Source: JBKPCD01 sp046727175
Lineage (GTDB): Bacteria; Acidobacteriota; Vicinamibacteria; Vicinamibacterales; 2-12-FULL-66-21
Assembly: GCA_046727175.1 (NCBI GenBank)
Contig: JBKPCD010000079.1
Span: 1 to 23,047, forward strand
Length of the DNA stretch: 23,047 nucleotides
Reading direction: 5' to 3'
Part shown: piece after piece, positions 1-8,023 of the stretch
How the letters are laid out: each line of letters begins with the position of its first letter
How positions within the stretch are numbered: the first letter of the stretch is position 1
Made by a program: the position numbers and the translations under genes
The notes under the pieces: model-generated
The model's input: the letters and a program-made list of their open reading frames with translations, nothing else
Database searches by the model: none
Told to the model about the DNA's origin: nothing

Positions 1-267
1 GCCGCACTTGCGGCCGCGGCTGAACCCGGTCCCGATTCGGCGAAACGGATTCACCAGCACCACTTCGAGGCGAGCATCGAGGACGTGATTGCCGGCAAGC
101 GGGTGATGCGGCAGTCGCTGTTTGCGGGCGCGCCACTCGTGCTGCCGGAGGCGAACCTCGTCGGCGGCGCGACGGCATCCCACGCGTCGTCGCTCGAGGC
201 GTACGCCCTCGCCGGCGCCGCGCTGCTCGTAGCGCTTATCGCGCTCGCGGTGGCCCTGTTCAAGTGA
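1..267 (+). CDS. C-terminal end of an unidentified membrane protein (partial)
   Basis: The frame is open from the first base and ends at TGA 265-267, so only about 88 C-terminal residues are visible and the start lies outside the window. The tail is a hydrophilic stretch (RIHQHHFEASIEDVIAGKR) and then a clear membrane segment, AGAALLVALIALAVALF, ending one residue later at a lysine. A last helix running straight into the stop is common in multi-helix transporters such as the major facilitator superfamily, but no family signature is present, so that assignment is only a guess. The GTG or ATG codons inside the fragment have no reason to be starts, because the frame continues upstream. Confidence 0.55.
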   Translation, partial: AALAAAAEPGPDSAKRIHQHHFEASIEDVIAGKRVMRQSLFAGAPLVLPEANLVGGATASHASSLEAYALAGAALLVALIALAVALFK

Positions 268-355
268 ATTCAAATCATGATGGGCGGATCGGCTGCATTC
301 GTAAACACCGCGGCGTTGCTCGTAACGTGTTCTACTCAAGGCTGCCCGCCACGGC

Positions 356-772
356 TCACCACGACCTGCGGACAAGATAGTACGTGCTCACGCCGGGATC
401 GTCGTGAACGTCGACGAGCACGAAGCCGTGGTCCGCAACCAACCTTCGATAGCTGGGAACGGCGTAATAGTGAAACGTCACGCCGTTCATCGTGCCTGTA
501 ATGCCGGCACCATCGGCGCCATCGATTTCGCCGGCTGTGAAGAGAAACGACGCGCCAGGCTTGAGCACACGCGACACGCTCGCGAACGCTGCGGCCTGAT
601 CGCCGCGCGGGAGGTGAAACATCATGCCCCACGAAACCGCCGCGTCGAAACTGCCGTCTGAGAACGGACAGTGGCGAACGTCGCTGCGCACGGCAGGTGT
701 GCCCGGAAGGTTTACCCAAAAGCGCGCGAGCATCCCGGCGGACGTGATGAAGACCGCGACCGGCTTCGCTGC
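356..772 (-). pseudogene. SAM-dependent methyltransferase, 5'-truncated remnant
   Basis: The reading frame encodes the second half of a class I methyltransferase (Methyltransf_11/25 type). It has a motif II-like SAGMLARF, then RSDVRHCPFSDGSFDAAVS (the acidic D and the PF-x-D-x-SFD motif of the active-site strand), then SRVLKPGASFLF, typical of the strand after motif IV. The glycine-rich SAM-binding loop (GxGxG) that should precede SAGML by about 20 residues is absent. Immediately upstream of the homologous part lies the 3' end of the receptor gene on the same strand (stop at 783-785), so the fragment has no room for its N-terminus. An ATG at 805 in the same frame lies within the receptor gene and is not a credible start. 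The substrate cannot be told. I read this as a remnant left by a deletion or recombination. Confidence 0.7.
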
Positions 773-782
773 GTGGCGTCGT

Positions 783-3700
783 TTAGAAGGTCGCCCGAAA
801 CACAAACTGGATCTGCCTGGCGGATGTGGCCGCTTCGGTGATCGTGCCGAACTGCGGTGTGTTCACGAAACGGTTTGGCGTTCCGTAGTTCACCGTGTTG
901 AAGACATTGAACGCTTCGAGCCGGAAATGGAATCTGGCGGGACCGACAATCGGCAGCTCACGGTCGAGCGCCAGATCGGCCTTCTTCAGGCCCGGCCCCC
1001 AGACGCTGTTGCGCGTCGCCGTTCCAAACGTGAACGGCGCGGGCGTCGCGAACGCCGCGGTGTTGAACCACATGTCCGCACTGGGATTGTCGAGTTCCGG
1101 CGACACGCCCGGCACCACGTTCGCGCGAATCGGATTCACGTTGAGGAGCGCGCCCGCATTCGCGGTATCGCCGAAAACGCTGATCGTGAACGGGAATCCG
1201 CTCTGCCACTGATAGATCAGCGACGCCTGCCACCCGCCGAAGATGCCTCGAACGATCTTTTCCCCTGTCGTCGTGCCTCCCGAAGCGGAGTACGGCACCT
1301 TGTAAATGACGCTGCTGACGAACCTGTGACGAATGTCGCATCCGGCCGGACCCCAGTCCGCGCCGGGATCGAAGCTGTTCTGCGGCACTTCCGCTTCATT
1401 GGCGGGTGAACGGAACGTCGGGGAATCCGTGTAGCTCCTGGCATATGTGTAGCTCGCCAGGTAGCTGAGTCCATTCGAGAACGCCCGCTTGGTGAGAATC
1501 CAGGCAGAGTTGTACTGCGATCGCCCGCTGCTCTCGAGCAGATTGATCGGTCCCACTGGGAACGTCATGCTCTGCACGGTTACTCCGGGAGGAAGCGGGC
1601 CGAGCTCGGTTCCCGGCGCGAACGAGATCGTCTGATACGGACGCCGCGGCTGCACGCCTCCGGGACCCGGCTGAGCGTTGTTGACGAGACGCGATCGATC
1701 GAGGCTCGATCCCCACGCGCCCAGGTAGCCCGCCTGGATCATGGTCGTGTCCGTCAGCCGCCGTTCGTAGCTGACGCTCGCCTGGTCGATACGCGGAATC
1801 TGCAGGTGCATATCGATTGCGGTGAAGCCGACGAGCGTACGGCCGAGCACCGCCGGACCAAACCCGAAGCTCGTGACCGTCGGATTCGCTGCGTTGTTCG
1901 CCAGAATCTCCGGGAACACCAGCGGCACGTTGTGTACCTGGTTGCACCACAGGTTCATGTCGGGATACGAGTAGAAGATCCCGGCGCCGGCGCGAAACAC
2001 ATTCTTCGCGTCGTTCGGGGCCCAGGCAACGCCGAACCGCGGGGCGATGTTGTTCTTGTCGGTGAACACCAGCCCCTTCGGAGACCCAAGCTGCCCGCCG
2101 ACGAATGCGATCGGCTTTCCACTGCTGAAATCGAGGTTCGTCAGGATCTTGCTGATGTCGTGCAGCGGCGTCTGCAGCTCGTAGCGCAGGCCCGCATTGA
2201 TGGTCAGCGCCGGGCTGACGCGCCAGTCGTCCTGAATGAACCAGTCGTAGGTCCACTGGCGCATCTTCATCGACGGCGTTCCCGCCTGGCGCTGCGCGAG
2301 CGCCGGCAGTCCGAGCAGGAAACTTGCGAGCGCGTTGCCTGTTCCATCCGCGAGCGACGTGCGGCTCGTGAGCGGCGACGTGAACTGGAAGTAGCCGCGG
2401 TTCTGAAAGAACCCGAGCATGTCCCAGTTGAATTTGCGCGCGTCGCCGCCGAACTTGATCGAGTGGTGGCCGACGCTCCACGTCACCCGTTCGCCGATCT
2501 GAAAGTTGTTGTTCCAGTACTGACACGGCGTGCAGAGCAACGAATCGCCGATCGGGTCGTAGCCCTGGATGTCGAACAGCGGCAGCCCGAACGCGTCCGC
2601 GCCGCCGAAGCCCACGCCGGGAATGCCGAGCTGTCCAATCAGATCGGTGCCGTTGGCGGATTCGCCGTAGCGATGCAGCCGCATGCGCGCGAATCCGAAC
2701 CGGGTCTCGGTCACGATCCGCGTCGTCGCGGGCCGCAGCAACGTCGCCGTAAGGTTGTGGACGCGGTTGTCGTGATACGCGCCAAAGCCCGGAAGATTCT
2801 GCGGCGTGAAGCCGGTCTCGTCGCTCTGGCTGTACCGGCCAAACACCGAGGTGCCGTTGCCCCACGATCGATCGAGACGGACGTTGTAGGCGTTGTTGTT
2901 GAAGATGTGCGCGCGCGTGTCGAGATAGTTGTCTGTCGGATCGTCACGGTTCGGCTCGACGACGTAGTTCTGGAGGACCTGCCGCGCGATCGGGTTGATC
3001 CGGTTGGCGGGGATCTGATTGCCCGGAAACTGATCGCGGATGAACTGCGGGTTCGCCGCGCCGATCGGCAGCGCCGGATTGAACGCGGGATTGTTCCTCG
3101 TCGTCTGCGGATCGTAGATAGCCGGGTAGCCTGAGAAGTCGCCGGAGCGGACGGCCATGTCGGGGACGAACATGATGTTCGACATGTGCTGCGTCGTCCG
3201 AAGGCCTTCATAGCCTCCGAAGAAGAAGAAGCCGCGGCCCGCCGCCCCGCCGAACGTGCCGCCGAACTGGTTTTGCGAGAAAGGCGGCAGCTCGTCGGGG
3301 TTCGTGAATTCCGGCGAGTCGAACTTGCTGTTGCGAAGGTATTCGTAAAGAGAACCCCTGTACTTCAGCGTCCCCGATCTCGTGACGACGTTGATCTGCC
3401 CGGTGCCCGCGCCGCCCAATGCCGCGGTATACGTTCCCGTCTGGATCTGGAATTCGCGGATCGCGTCTGGCGGCAGACTGATGACGAACGTGTTGAAGCT
3501 CGGGTCCGTATTGACCGTGCCGTCGAGCAGATAGATGTTCGCGTTGGGACGTCCGCCGCTGATCGCGATCGCGGAGTTCTGACCGGGCCGCCAGTAGAGC
3601 GGGCTCATGTCGCCCATTTGAGCGCCGTGCGACGTGTGCGCGCCTGGTACGAGCAGCGCAAGCTCCAGGAACTGCCGGCCGTTCAGCGGCAGCTCCGATA

Positions 3701-4127
3701 CCTGCTGCTGATCGATCACTTCACCGAGGCTGGCGTCGCTCACATGCAGCAGCGGCATGGTCGTCGTCACCTCTACTTGTTGCGCGACGGCTCCGGCCTG
3801 CAGGACGACGTCCAGCCGGACGCGCTGATTGACGGCGATCGAGACGTTCACCGCCTTGGGCGCGAAGCCGACTAGTTCGATCCGCATCTTGTAGTCGCCG
3901 GGGAGAAGACCGGCAAACTCGAACGCACCGCTTACGTCGGTCGTCACGGTTCGGGAAAACGTGTTCTCGGTTGCGGCCAGCGTGACGGCCGCGCCGGGAA
4001 CAACGAGGCCTTGCTCGTCGCGCACCGTGCCGGCCAGCGATGCCGTGCTTCCTTGCGCATAGACGGAAACAGGTATCAGCGAAAGGCACACGACCGTCAT
4101 CAGTGCGAGCTTGTTCCCTAGAGCCAT
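783..4127 (-). CDS. TonB-dependent receptor with carboxypeptidase regulatory-like domain (Oar-like)
   Basis: This is a 1114-residue outer-membrane protein. Residues 1-25 are a signal peptide ending VSVYAQ. Residues about 29-112 form a carboxypeptidase regulatory-like beta-sandwich (ASLAGTVRDEQGLVVPGAAV, then DVSGAFEFAGLLPGDY). A plug-like region follows at about 115-260, with QQQVSELPLNGRQFLELALL and YLLDGTVNTDPSF. The remainder is a long beta-barrel with many aromatic strand ends and the terminal QIQFVFRATF, the C-terminal phenylalanine recognised by the Bam machinery. Length and order match the large Oar-like receptors that are highly expanded in Acidobacteriota, where they are assumed to import oligosaccharides, peptides or chelates with TonB energy. 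The ligand cannot be predicted. The ATG at 4127 is favoured because it gives the signal peptide directly. No transporter or glycanase gene is coupled to it on the same strand. Confidence 0.93.
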   Translation of the reverse strand: MALGNKLALMTVVCLSLIPVSVYAQGSTASLAGTVRDEQGLVVPGAAVTLAATENTFSRTVTTDVSGAFEFAGLLPGDYKMRIELVGFAPKAVNVSIAVNQRVRLDVVLQAGAVAQQVEVTTTMPLLHVSDASLGEVIDQQQVSELPLNGRQFLELALLVPGAHTSHGAQMGDMSPLYWRPGQNSAIAISGGRPNANIYLLDGTVNTDPSFNTFVISLPPDAIREFQIQTGTYTAALGGAGTGQINVVTRSGTLKYRGSLYEYLRNSKFDSPEFTNPDELPPFSQNQFGGTFGGAAGRGFFFFGGYEGLRTTQHMSNIMFVPDMAVRSGDFSGYPAIYDPQTTRNNPAFNPALPIGAANPQFIRDQFPGNQIPANRINPIARQVLQNYVVEPNRDDPTDNYLDTRAHIFNNNAYNVRLDRSWGNGTSVFGRYSQSDETGFTPQNLPGFGAYHDNRVHNLTATLLRPATTRIVTETRFGFARMRLHRYGESANGTDLIGQLGIPGVGFGGADAFGLPLFDIQGYDPIGDSLLCTPCQYWNNNFQIGERVTWSVGHHSIKFGGDARKFNWDMLGFFQNRGYFQFTSPLTSRTSLADGTGNALASFLLGLPALAQRQAGTPSMKMRQWTYDWFIQDDWRVSPALTINAGLRYELQTPLHDISKILTNLDFSSGKPIAFVGGQLGSPKGLVFTDKNNIAPRFGVAWAPNDAKNVFRAGAGIFYSYPDMNLWCNQVHNVPLVFPEILANNAANPTVTSFGFGPAVLGRTLVGFTAIDMHLQIPRIDQASVSYERRLTDTTMIQAGYLGAWGSSLDRSRLVNNAQPGPGGVQPRRPYQTISFAPGTELGPLPPGVTVQSMTFPVGPINLLESSGRSQYNSAWILTKRAFSNGLSYLASYTYARSYTDSPTFRSPANEAEVPQNSFDPGADWGPAGCDIRHRFVSSVIYKVPYSASGGTTTGEKIVRGIFGGWQASLIYQWQSGFPFTISVFGDTANAGALLNVNPIRANVVPGVSPELDNPSADMWFNTAAFATPAPFTFGTATRNSVWGPGLKKADLALDRELPIVGPARFHFRLEAFNVFNTVNYGTPNRFVNTPQFGTITEAATSARQIQFVFRATF

Positions 4128-4440
4128 AGCTGTCCGCTCTGAGCCGAGGTGAGTCAGGAAGCGTCGAAAACTCTATGGGCGGGACCGGACGGTGACAATA
4201 ATGTGATCGTACTAATGAGGCATCCCGCGCCAAATATGCCGCGCGTCTGTATTCCGCTGAAACTCGTGCGTGCAACTGGGAGCGGTCACGGTAGGCCTGA
4301 TCGGTCCCACGGCTCCGATTCGTGTCGCCGACAACCTAACAGTCAGCGGGCTCAACAAATTCGTGCCGGCGCTCAATTTTCGACTTCGACCACCAGGATT
4401 TTCGATCGTCCACGGCGACCCATGACGCGTGCCGGTCGGG

Positions 4441-4460
4441 GTTTTGATACAGGCTCTAAC
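4441..4460 (+). repeat. 20-base dispersed repeat, copy 1
   Basis: GTTTTGATACAGGCTCTAAC at this position differs at one base from 16881-16900, where the thirteenth base is C in place of G. Both copies lie in spacer DNA on the same strand, 12.4 kb apart. At 16881 the repeat runs directly into another dispersed motif (16902-16919); here it does not. Function unknown. Confidence 0.5.
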
Positions 4461-5325
4461 GTTTATCTCACGCTCTCCCTTGGTGGCAAATCGGCGTGCA
4501 GCTTCGTGCGCCAACTGGCCGCAGCCGTTCTCGACGAACTTCACCGAAAGGCCGGAAGTCGAGATCGCAGCGCTTGTCTCTGCTGAAAACTCGGTTCTCG
4601 TTGCCAGCATTTGATGTTGCCGGGCGCTGTGGGTACGCTTGTCGCCGATGACGGCGCCTTCGTTTCTTTCCTTCTGACGGTCCGAAGCCTTGACGTGCGT
4701 TCGTCGACCATCTACGGCTTCGAGAGAACGGCCTGGTTCCCTTGAACCGAACCGGCCTCGGCTTCGGTGAGTCACCGGAACATTGCAGATCGAGTTTTTG
4801 GAACGCACAGCTTCTGCATTGCTGGTGGCCTGCGACGGCGATCCCGAGGGCGTTGAGCACGGCATTCAATGTGACGGTCTGGTTCGTAAGCAGATCATCA
4901 TCAACGCCGCCTGGGACGCACAGATCTTCCCTCCAGCCGTCACGAACTCATTATTCCCTGTCGGGGCTGCGTTCAAGTGGCGCATTCGTCCCACGAATCT
5001 GACCGGTTCACGCTCTTTAACGGTGTGACGCAGCCAGCTTCATCAGGCTAGACAAATGGAAGGGCTGATCTCGGCTTTGCAGATTGCGCGGGTTACGGTG
5101 GCTGTCCTCGAACCGGGATCGCGCCCGAAAGGCCGCCTTCTGAGGAAGCTTCGCCTTCAGAAGAAGCAGCTCTCCTCGAAGAGTTGTTGACATCGTCAGA
5201 ACATCCCGAGAATGAACGCAAGGGCAGCAGGCACTTCGAAGATAGCAGCAATCGCTGGTTCTTTCCACGCCGGACTCGGTCAGCGCTGTCCGTACCGCGG
5301 TCGTCTGCAATTGTCCTGGGCAACC

Positions 5326-5357
5326 GGACGGACGTCGCCGTCCGCCCCTTCAGGGGC
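5326..5357 (+). other. Two adjacent hairpins upstream of the DUF1080 gene
   Basis: GGACGG (5326-5331) pairs with CCGTCC (5338-5343) across a 6-base loop. GCCCC (5344-5348) pairs with GGGGC (5353-5357) across TTCA. They abut with no gap. No T-run follows, so a classical intrinsic terminator is not supported. They lie about 80 bases before the start of the secreted hydrolase and could shape its leader, or be a repeat-type palindrome. Confidence 0.35.
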
Positions 5358-5436
5358 CCCACGTCACGCTGGACTGCCGCCAGCGTCTCGTCGTACCGAC
5401 GTCGAACCCGCAGTGCGGTGCTACACTTCACGCGCC

Positions 5437-6093
5437 ATGCAGTTCACATTCGCCCTTCTCTTCGCCTTGGCGGCATCCTTCCAGGGGAAAGCGCCCGCCG
5501 TGGAACCGGGATTCACGAGTCTGTTCAACGGAAAGGATGTGACCGGGTGGCAGATCGGTGGTCCGCCGGAGTCCTTCACCGTTCGCGACGGCGCGATCGT
5601 CGCGAGCGGGCCGGCCAGCCATGCCTATTACGACGGTGCGTTTCGCAATCACCGCTTCCGCAACTTCGAGTTGCGGCTTGACATCATGGCCCGCGCAGGA
5701 GCGAACGGCGGCGTCTATGTCCTCACGGAATTCGAGCCGGTAGGCGGCAACGAGCGGGCGTCCGGCCGATTCCCGTCGAAGGGTTTCGAGGTGCAGGTTT
5801 ACAACGGCACCGGCGGCCCGCGAACCGGCAGTCTCTACCATGTCGTCGATCTCGACGAGGCCCTCGTCAAAGACGAGGAGTGGTTCACTCAGACAATCAT
5901 CGTTAACGGTGACACGATCGTGGTGAAGATCAACGAGAAGCAGGTCGTGAACTGGACGCAGCCGGCCGATTGGAACGGTGGGCGCGAGGGACTCGGCCGG
6001 AGAATCACTGGTCCCGGCACGATTGCGCTTCAGGCCCATGACGCGACGAGCGCCGTCCTCTACAAGAACGTCCGTATCAGGCCGCTCGACTGA
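5437..6093 (+). CDS. Secreted DUF1080 family protein (3-keto-disaccharide hydrolase-like)
   Basis: This is a 218-residue exported protein. The ATG at 5437 is chosen because MQFTFALLFALAASFQG forms a signal peptide; the frame is open further upstream but that part has no signal or homology. The mature part shows the DUF1080/LamG-like fold signatures in order: GFTSLFNGKDVTGWQ near residue 26, FTVRDGAIVASG, FELRLDIMARAGANGGVYVL at about 83-102, GFEVQVYNG near 125, the EEWFTQTIIVNGDTIVVKIN strand pair, and a final GTIALQAHDATSAVLYKNVRI. This order and length match single-domain members. The family includes enzymes that cleave 3-keto-glycosides made by sugar 3-dehydrogenases, but no such dehydrogenase is in this window, so the substrate is inferred from family only. 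The gene faces the HExxH gene tail to tail. Confidence 0.88.
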   Translation: MQFTFALLFALAASFQGKAPAVEPGFTSLFNGKDVTGWQIGGPPESFTVRDGAIVASGPASHAYYDGAFRNHRFRNFELRLDIMARAGANGGVYVLTEFEPVGGNERASGRFPSKGFEVQVYNGTGGPRTGSLYHVVDLDEALVKDEEWFTQTIIVNGDTIVVKINEKQVVNWTQPADWNGGREGLGRRITGPGTIALQAHDATSAVLYKNVRIRPLD

Positions 6094-6255
6094 TTCATCA
6101 CGCGTGGAGTCCTTGGATACGGATTCGTCACGCGATCACACCTACAGTCGCTGCCATCGTGAGGATGGCGGCTCGCCGTGACAAGAGATGGACCGCCACA
6201 GCGTTGCGGATCACTTCGGCGTCACCAGGACCTATCCGCGACGGCGACCCAAACA

Positions 6256-6273
6256 TTCGCCAGTTGGAACCAG
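6256..6273 (+). repeat. Dispersed 18-base motif, copy 1
   Basis: TTCGCCAGTTGGAACCAG lies between two convergent genes. It matches 16902-16919 (one difference) and 17985-18002 (one difference). All three copies are on the plus strand in spacer DNA. See the findings for possible translations. Confidence 0.6.
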
Positions 6274-6365
6274 ACTCGCAACTGGGTCAGTAGCTCGAGG
6301 CGCTCAGACAGGCGGTCTGAGGCAGGTGGCCGCCCGTAACTGTTTACGACGGTGCGAGCTCGCGG

Positions 6366-7427
6366 CTACGGTCGCGAACTGATTCTGGCGAGGAGCGCCG
6401 CGAGCGCCTCGTCGCGCGTTCCTCGGCCGGCCAGGTACGGCAGCCACGTGTCTTCGAGCGGCGCTTTCAGGCGGAGGAGCGGCTCTGGCGCGCCCGAGGA
6501 TCGGCCGTTCCAGATCCCGAGGGTCTCGACCGTGCGAACGTACGTTGGATCGAGGCGGCGAACAGCCTCGCCAGCCGTCACCCAGATCAGGGCGTGCGGC
6601 AAGTCGACGGGTACAGTCGCCTTGACTGCCTTCGCCTGCGCGCCGAGGAGGGTGTACACCTGGCCGTCCCACTGGTGCATCCCCTCGTGAAAGAGTCCCT
6701 CGAGACCGCGAAGGCCGCCGTTGCCGGGATAACCGCTGGCAATGACGAGCACACCACGCGCGGACGAATAGGCACCCGCCCAGTTCGAGAAGCGTGCCGC
6801 ATGCACGGCAAAACCAGAAACGGGCCACTGCAGCCCGTACGCCCTGGTGATGAAATCGAGCACTGCCTGGCCGTGCTGCGCGACGAGCGCCTCCATCGAT
6901 GCCCGCCAAGCCCGATTCGCGGTGCGATGCGCGGGCCACCATGCTTTTCGGTAGGCCGGCGCCGCGCGTTCGAGCGCCTGCCGCACCGGCGCGTCAATCG
7001 CCACGCCCGCCAGCGTCGGCGCATCGTCGGCATCTGCCAGCGTCGCGGTGACCGTCGGCATCGGGTCCTCGCGGATCGCGTCCTTCAAACTGAGTCCGGA
7101 CGCGTAGGAGGTCACGGCGTCTTTCCACGTACTCTGCTCGTCGGCGGTCAGCGTCCTGAGGCCGCGCTCGGCCTCGGCCGGCGCGTCGGCGGCCGCTTCG
7201 CGGTTTGCGTCGCCGGTCTTCGCCTGCGCCCGACCCACCACGTAAAGGAAATGATGCAGGTTCAGCCAGAATTCGTCGGTCTCGATCCGGAAGATGGTTG
7301 CGAGCGGCACCGCCTGCGGCGGCGTGAAGGGCTTCGGGCTCAACGCTGAAGCCATCAGCGGCCCAAGCGAGACCACACCTACATCCGTCAGCAACAGTAG
7401 GGCAGCCGCGGCGATGGCTAGTTTCAT
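6366..7427 (-). CDS. Secreted HExxH putative metallopeptidase, family not recognised
   Basis: This is a 353-residue protein with an N-terminal signal or anchor segment (MKLAIAAAALLLLTDVGVVS). The ATG at 7427 is chosen for this reason; the open frame extends upstream to 7544, but that part overlaps a decayed kinase-PAS gene. The central signature is GLFHEGMHQWDGQV, an HExxH zinc motif at residues 247-251. About 36 residues later comes IWVTAGEAVRRLDP, whose glutamate (residue 287) is at a plausible distance to be the third zinc ligand of a gluzincin. Conserved-looking aromatic blocks (FWLNLHHFLYVVGRA near residue 53; KAWWPAHRTANRAW near 161) precede it. It may be a peptidase of the periplasm or cell surface, but neither substrate nor activity is known. 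The minus-strand kinase-PAS remnant lies directly upstream and is probably unrelated. Confidence 0.75.
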   Translation of the reverse strand: MKLAIAAAALLLLTDVGVVSLGPLMASALSPKPFTPPQAVPLATIFRIETDEFWLNLHHFLYVVGRAQAKTGDANREAAADAPAEAERGLRTLTADEQSTWKDAVTSYASGLSLKDAIREDPMPTVTATLADADDAPTLAGVAIDAPVRQALERAAPAYRKAWWPAHRTANRAWRASMEALVAQHGQAVLDFITRAYGLQWPVSGFAVHAARFSNWAGAYSSARGVLVIASGYPGNGGLRGLEGLFHEGMHQWDGQVYTLLGAQAKAVKATVPVDLPHALIWVTAGEAVRRLDPTYVRTVETLGIWNGRSSGAPEPLLRLKAPLEDTWLPYLAGRGTRDEALAALLARISSRP

Positions 7428-7439
7428 TGTCGCATTCGA

Positions 7440-7963
7440 CGTCGTAGAGCCCCGGCTGGCCGGGTACACGCGCCTGCCAAGGCGCTTCGGCGATGGTTCG
7501 CTCCCGATCATCGGGGTGGACGAAATGCACATACGGTTCGGCAAGCTTCGATCGAGAAGCCAAGGGTTCGTACGAACGCAGGGTTAAGTCGTTTGAAGTA
7601 CCCGTCGAAGCCTGCGATGCACAACATGTCGAGAGATAGAGTAAAAAAGCGATCGCGCTCTTCCTGCGCCTCTCGGCGCTCAACCTCCTGCCAGGTTTGA
7701 ACTGCCGTGGCGAGTTCAGTGGCCGAGCTGAAGCGATCGGTCGAGCTCTTGGCGAGCGCACGGATGCAAATGACTTCCAACGCCGGAGGAACGTCCCGCC
7801 AGTGCTCCCGCGGCAGCGGCGCCGGTTCTTCACGAACTTTGCGTAGGCCGGCCACTCACGCATCCCGAGTTGATGTACTACACGCGGCTCGATCGGCGTA
7901 ACGCTCTCGAGCTGCGTCATCAGGAGGTCGTAAGGATGTTTCGCGGCATCGTGAGCCGAGGTT
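7440..7963 (-). pseudogene. Shattered Ser/Thr protein kinase - PAS domain gene
   Basis: Pieces of one ancestral gene are readable in two frames. At about 7855-7960 the translation AAKHPYDLLMTQLESVTPIE resembles the kinase C-lobe. A frame change follows, and 7855 down to 7508 gives REHWRDVPPALEVICIRALA and then STDRFSSATELATAVQTW, the classic end of a Hanks-type kinase domain. It continues into EERDRFFTLSLDMLCIAGFD and GYFKRLNPAFVRTLGFS, the start of a PAS sensor domain. The next PAS block, EPYVHFVHPDDRERTIAEA, is back in the first frame near 7520. The kinase N-lobe, catalytic loop and any output domain beyond the PAS are missing. The intact parent was probably a kinase-PAS-histidine kinase hybrid, a type known in this kind of genome; that completion is an inference. 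At least two frameshifts and both-end truncation make it non-functional. Confidence 0.75.
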
Positions 7964-8023
7964 CGTGCCTGGTGTGACGTGCGTCGGTCAGCGGATCGAG
8001 GAACGCCGGCGGGATGGACACGG

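Larger units (their letters stand above)
4128..5436. other. 1.3-kb stretch without a convincing gene
   Basis: No recognised protein family is visible here. Short open stretches exist: plus 4270-4425 (51 codons, GTG start), plus 4783-5028 (81 codons, TTG start, ending FKWRIRPTNLTGSRSLTV) and plus 5056-5190 (44 codons, ATG). A minus-strand frame 4212-4865 stays open for 217 codons and lies just upstream of the receptor gene. None has a good ribosome binding site or a known motif, and several look protein-like only in part, as decayed genes do. The stretch also holds one copy of a 20-base repeat (4441-4460) and a pair of hairpins (5326-5357). Confidence 0.4.

Noticed and set aside
1396..2865. 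A second minus-strand frame open for 489 codons
   Set aside because: It overlaps the receptor in another frame; its arginine-rich translation is a shadow of high GC content.
1806..3134. A plus-strand frame open for 442 codons inside the receptor gene
   Set aside because: It is antisense to a protein with clear domains, is full of arginine and valine as GC-rich shadow frames are, and has no motif or ribosome site.
4320..4470. CCTAAC and CTCTAAC sequences as possible integron attC sites
   Set aside because: No matching GTTRRRY partner with the required imperfect palindrome was found, and no integrase is present.
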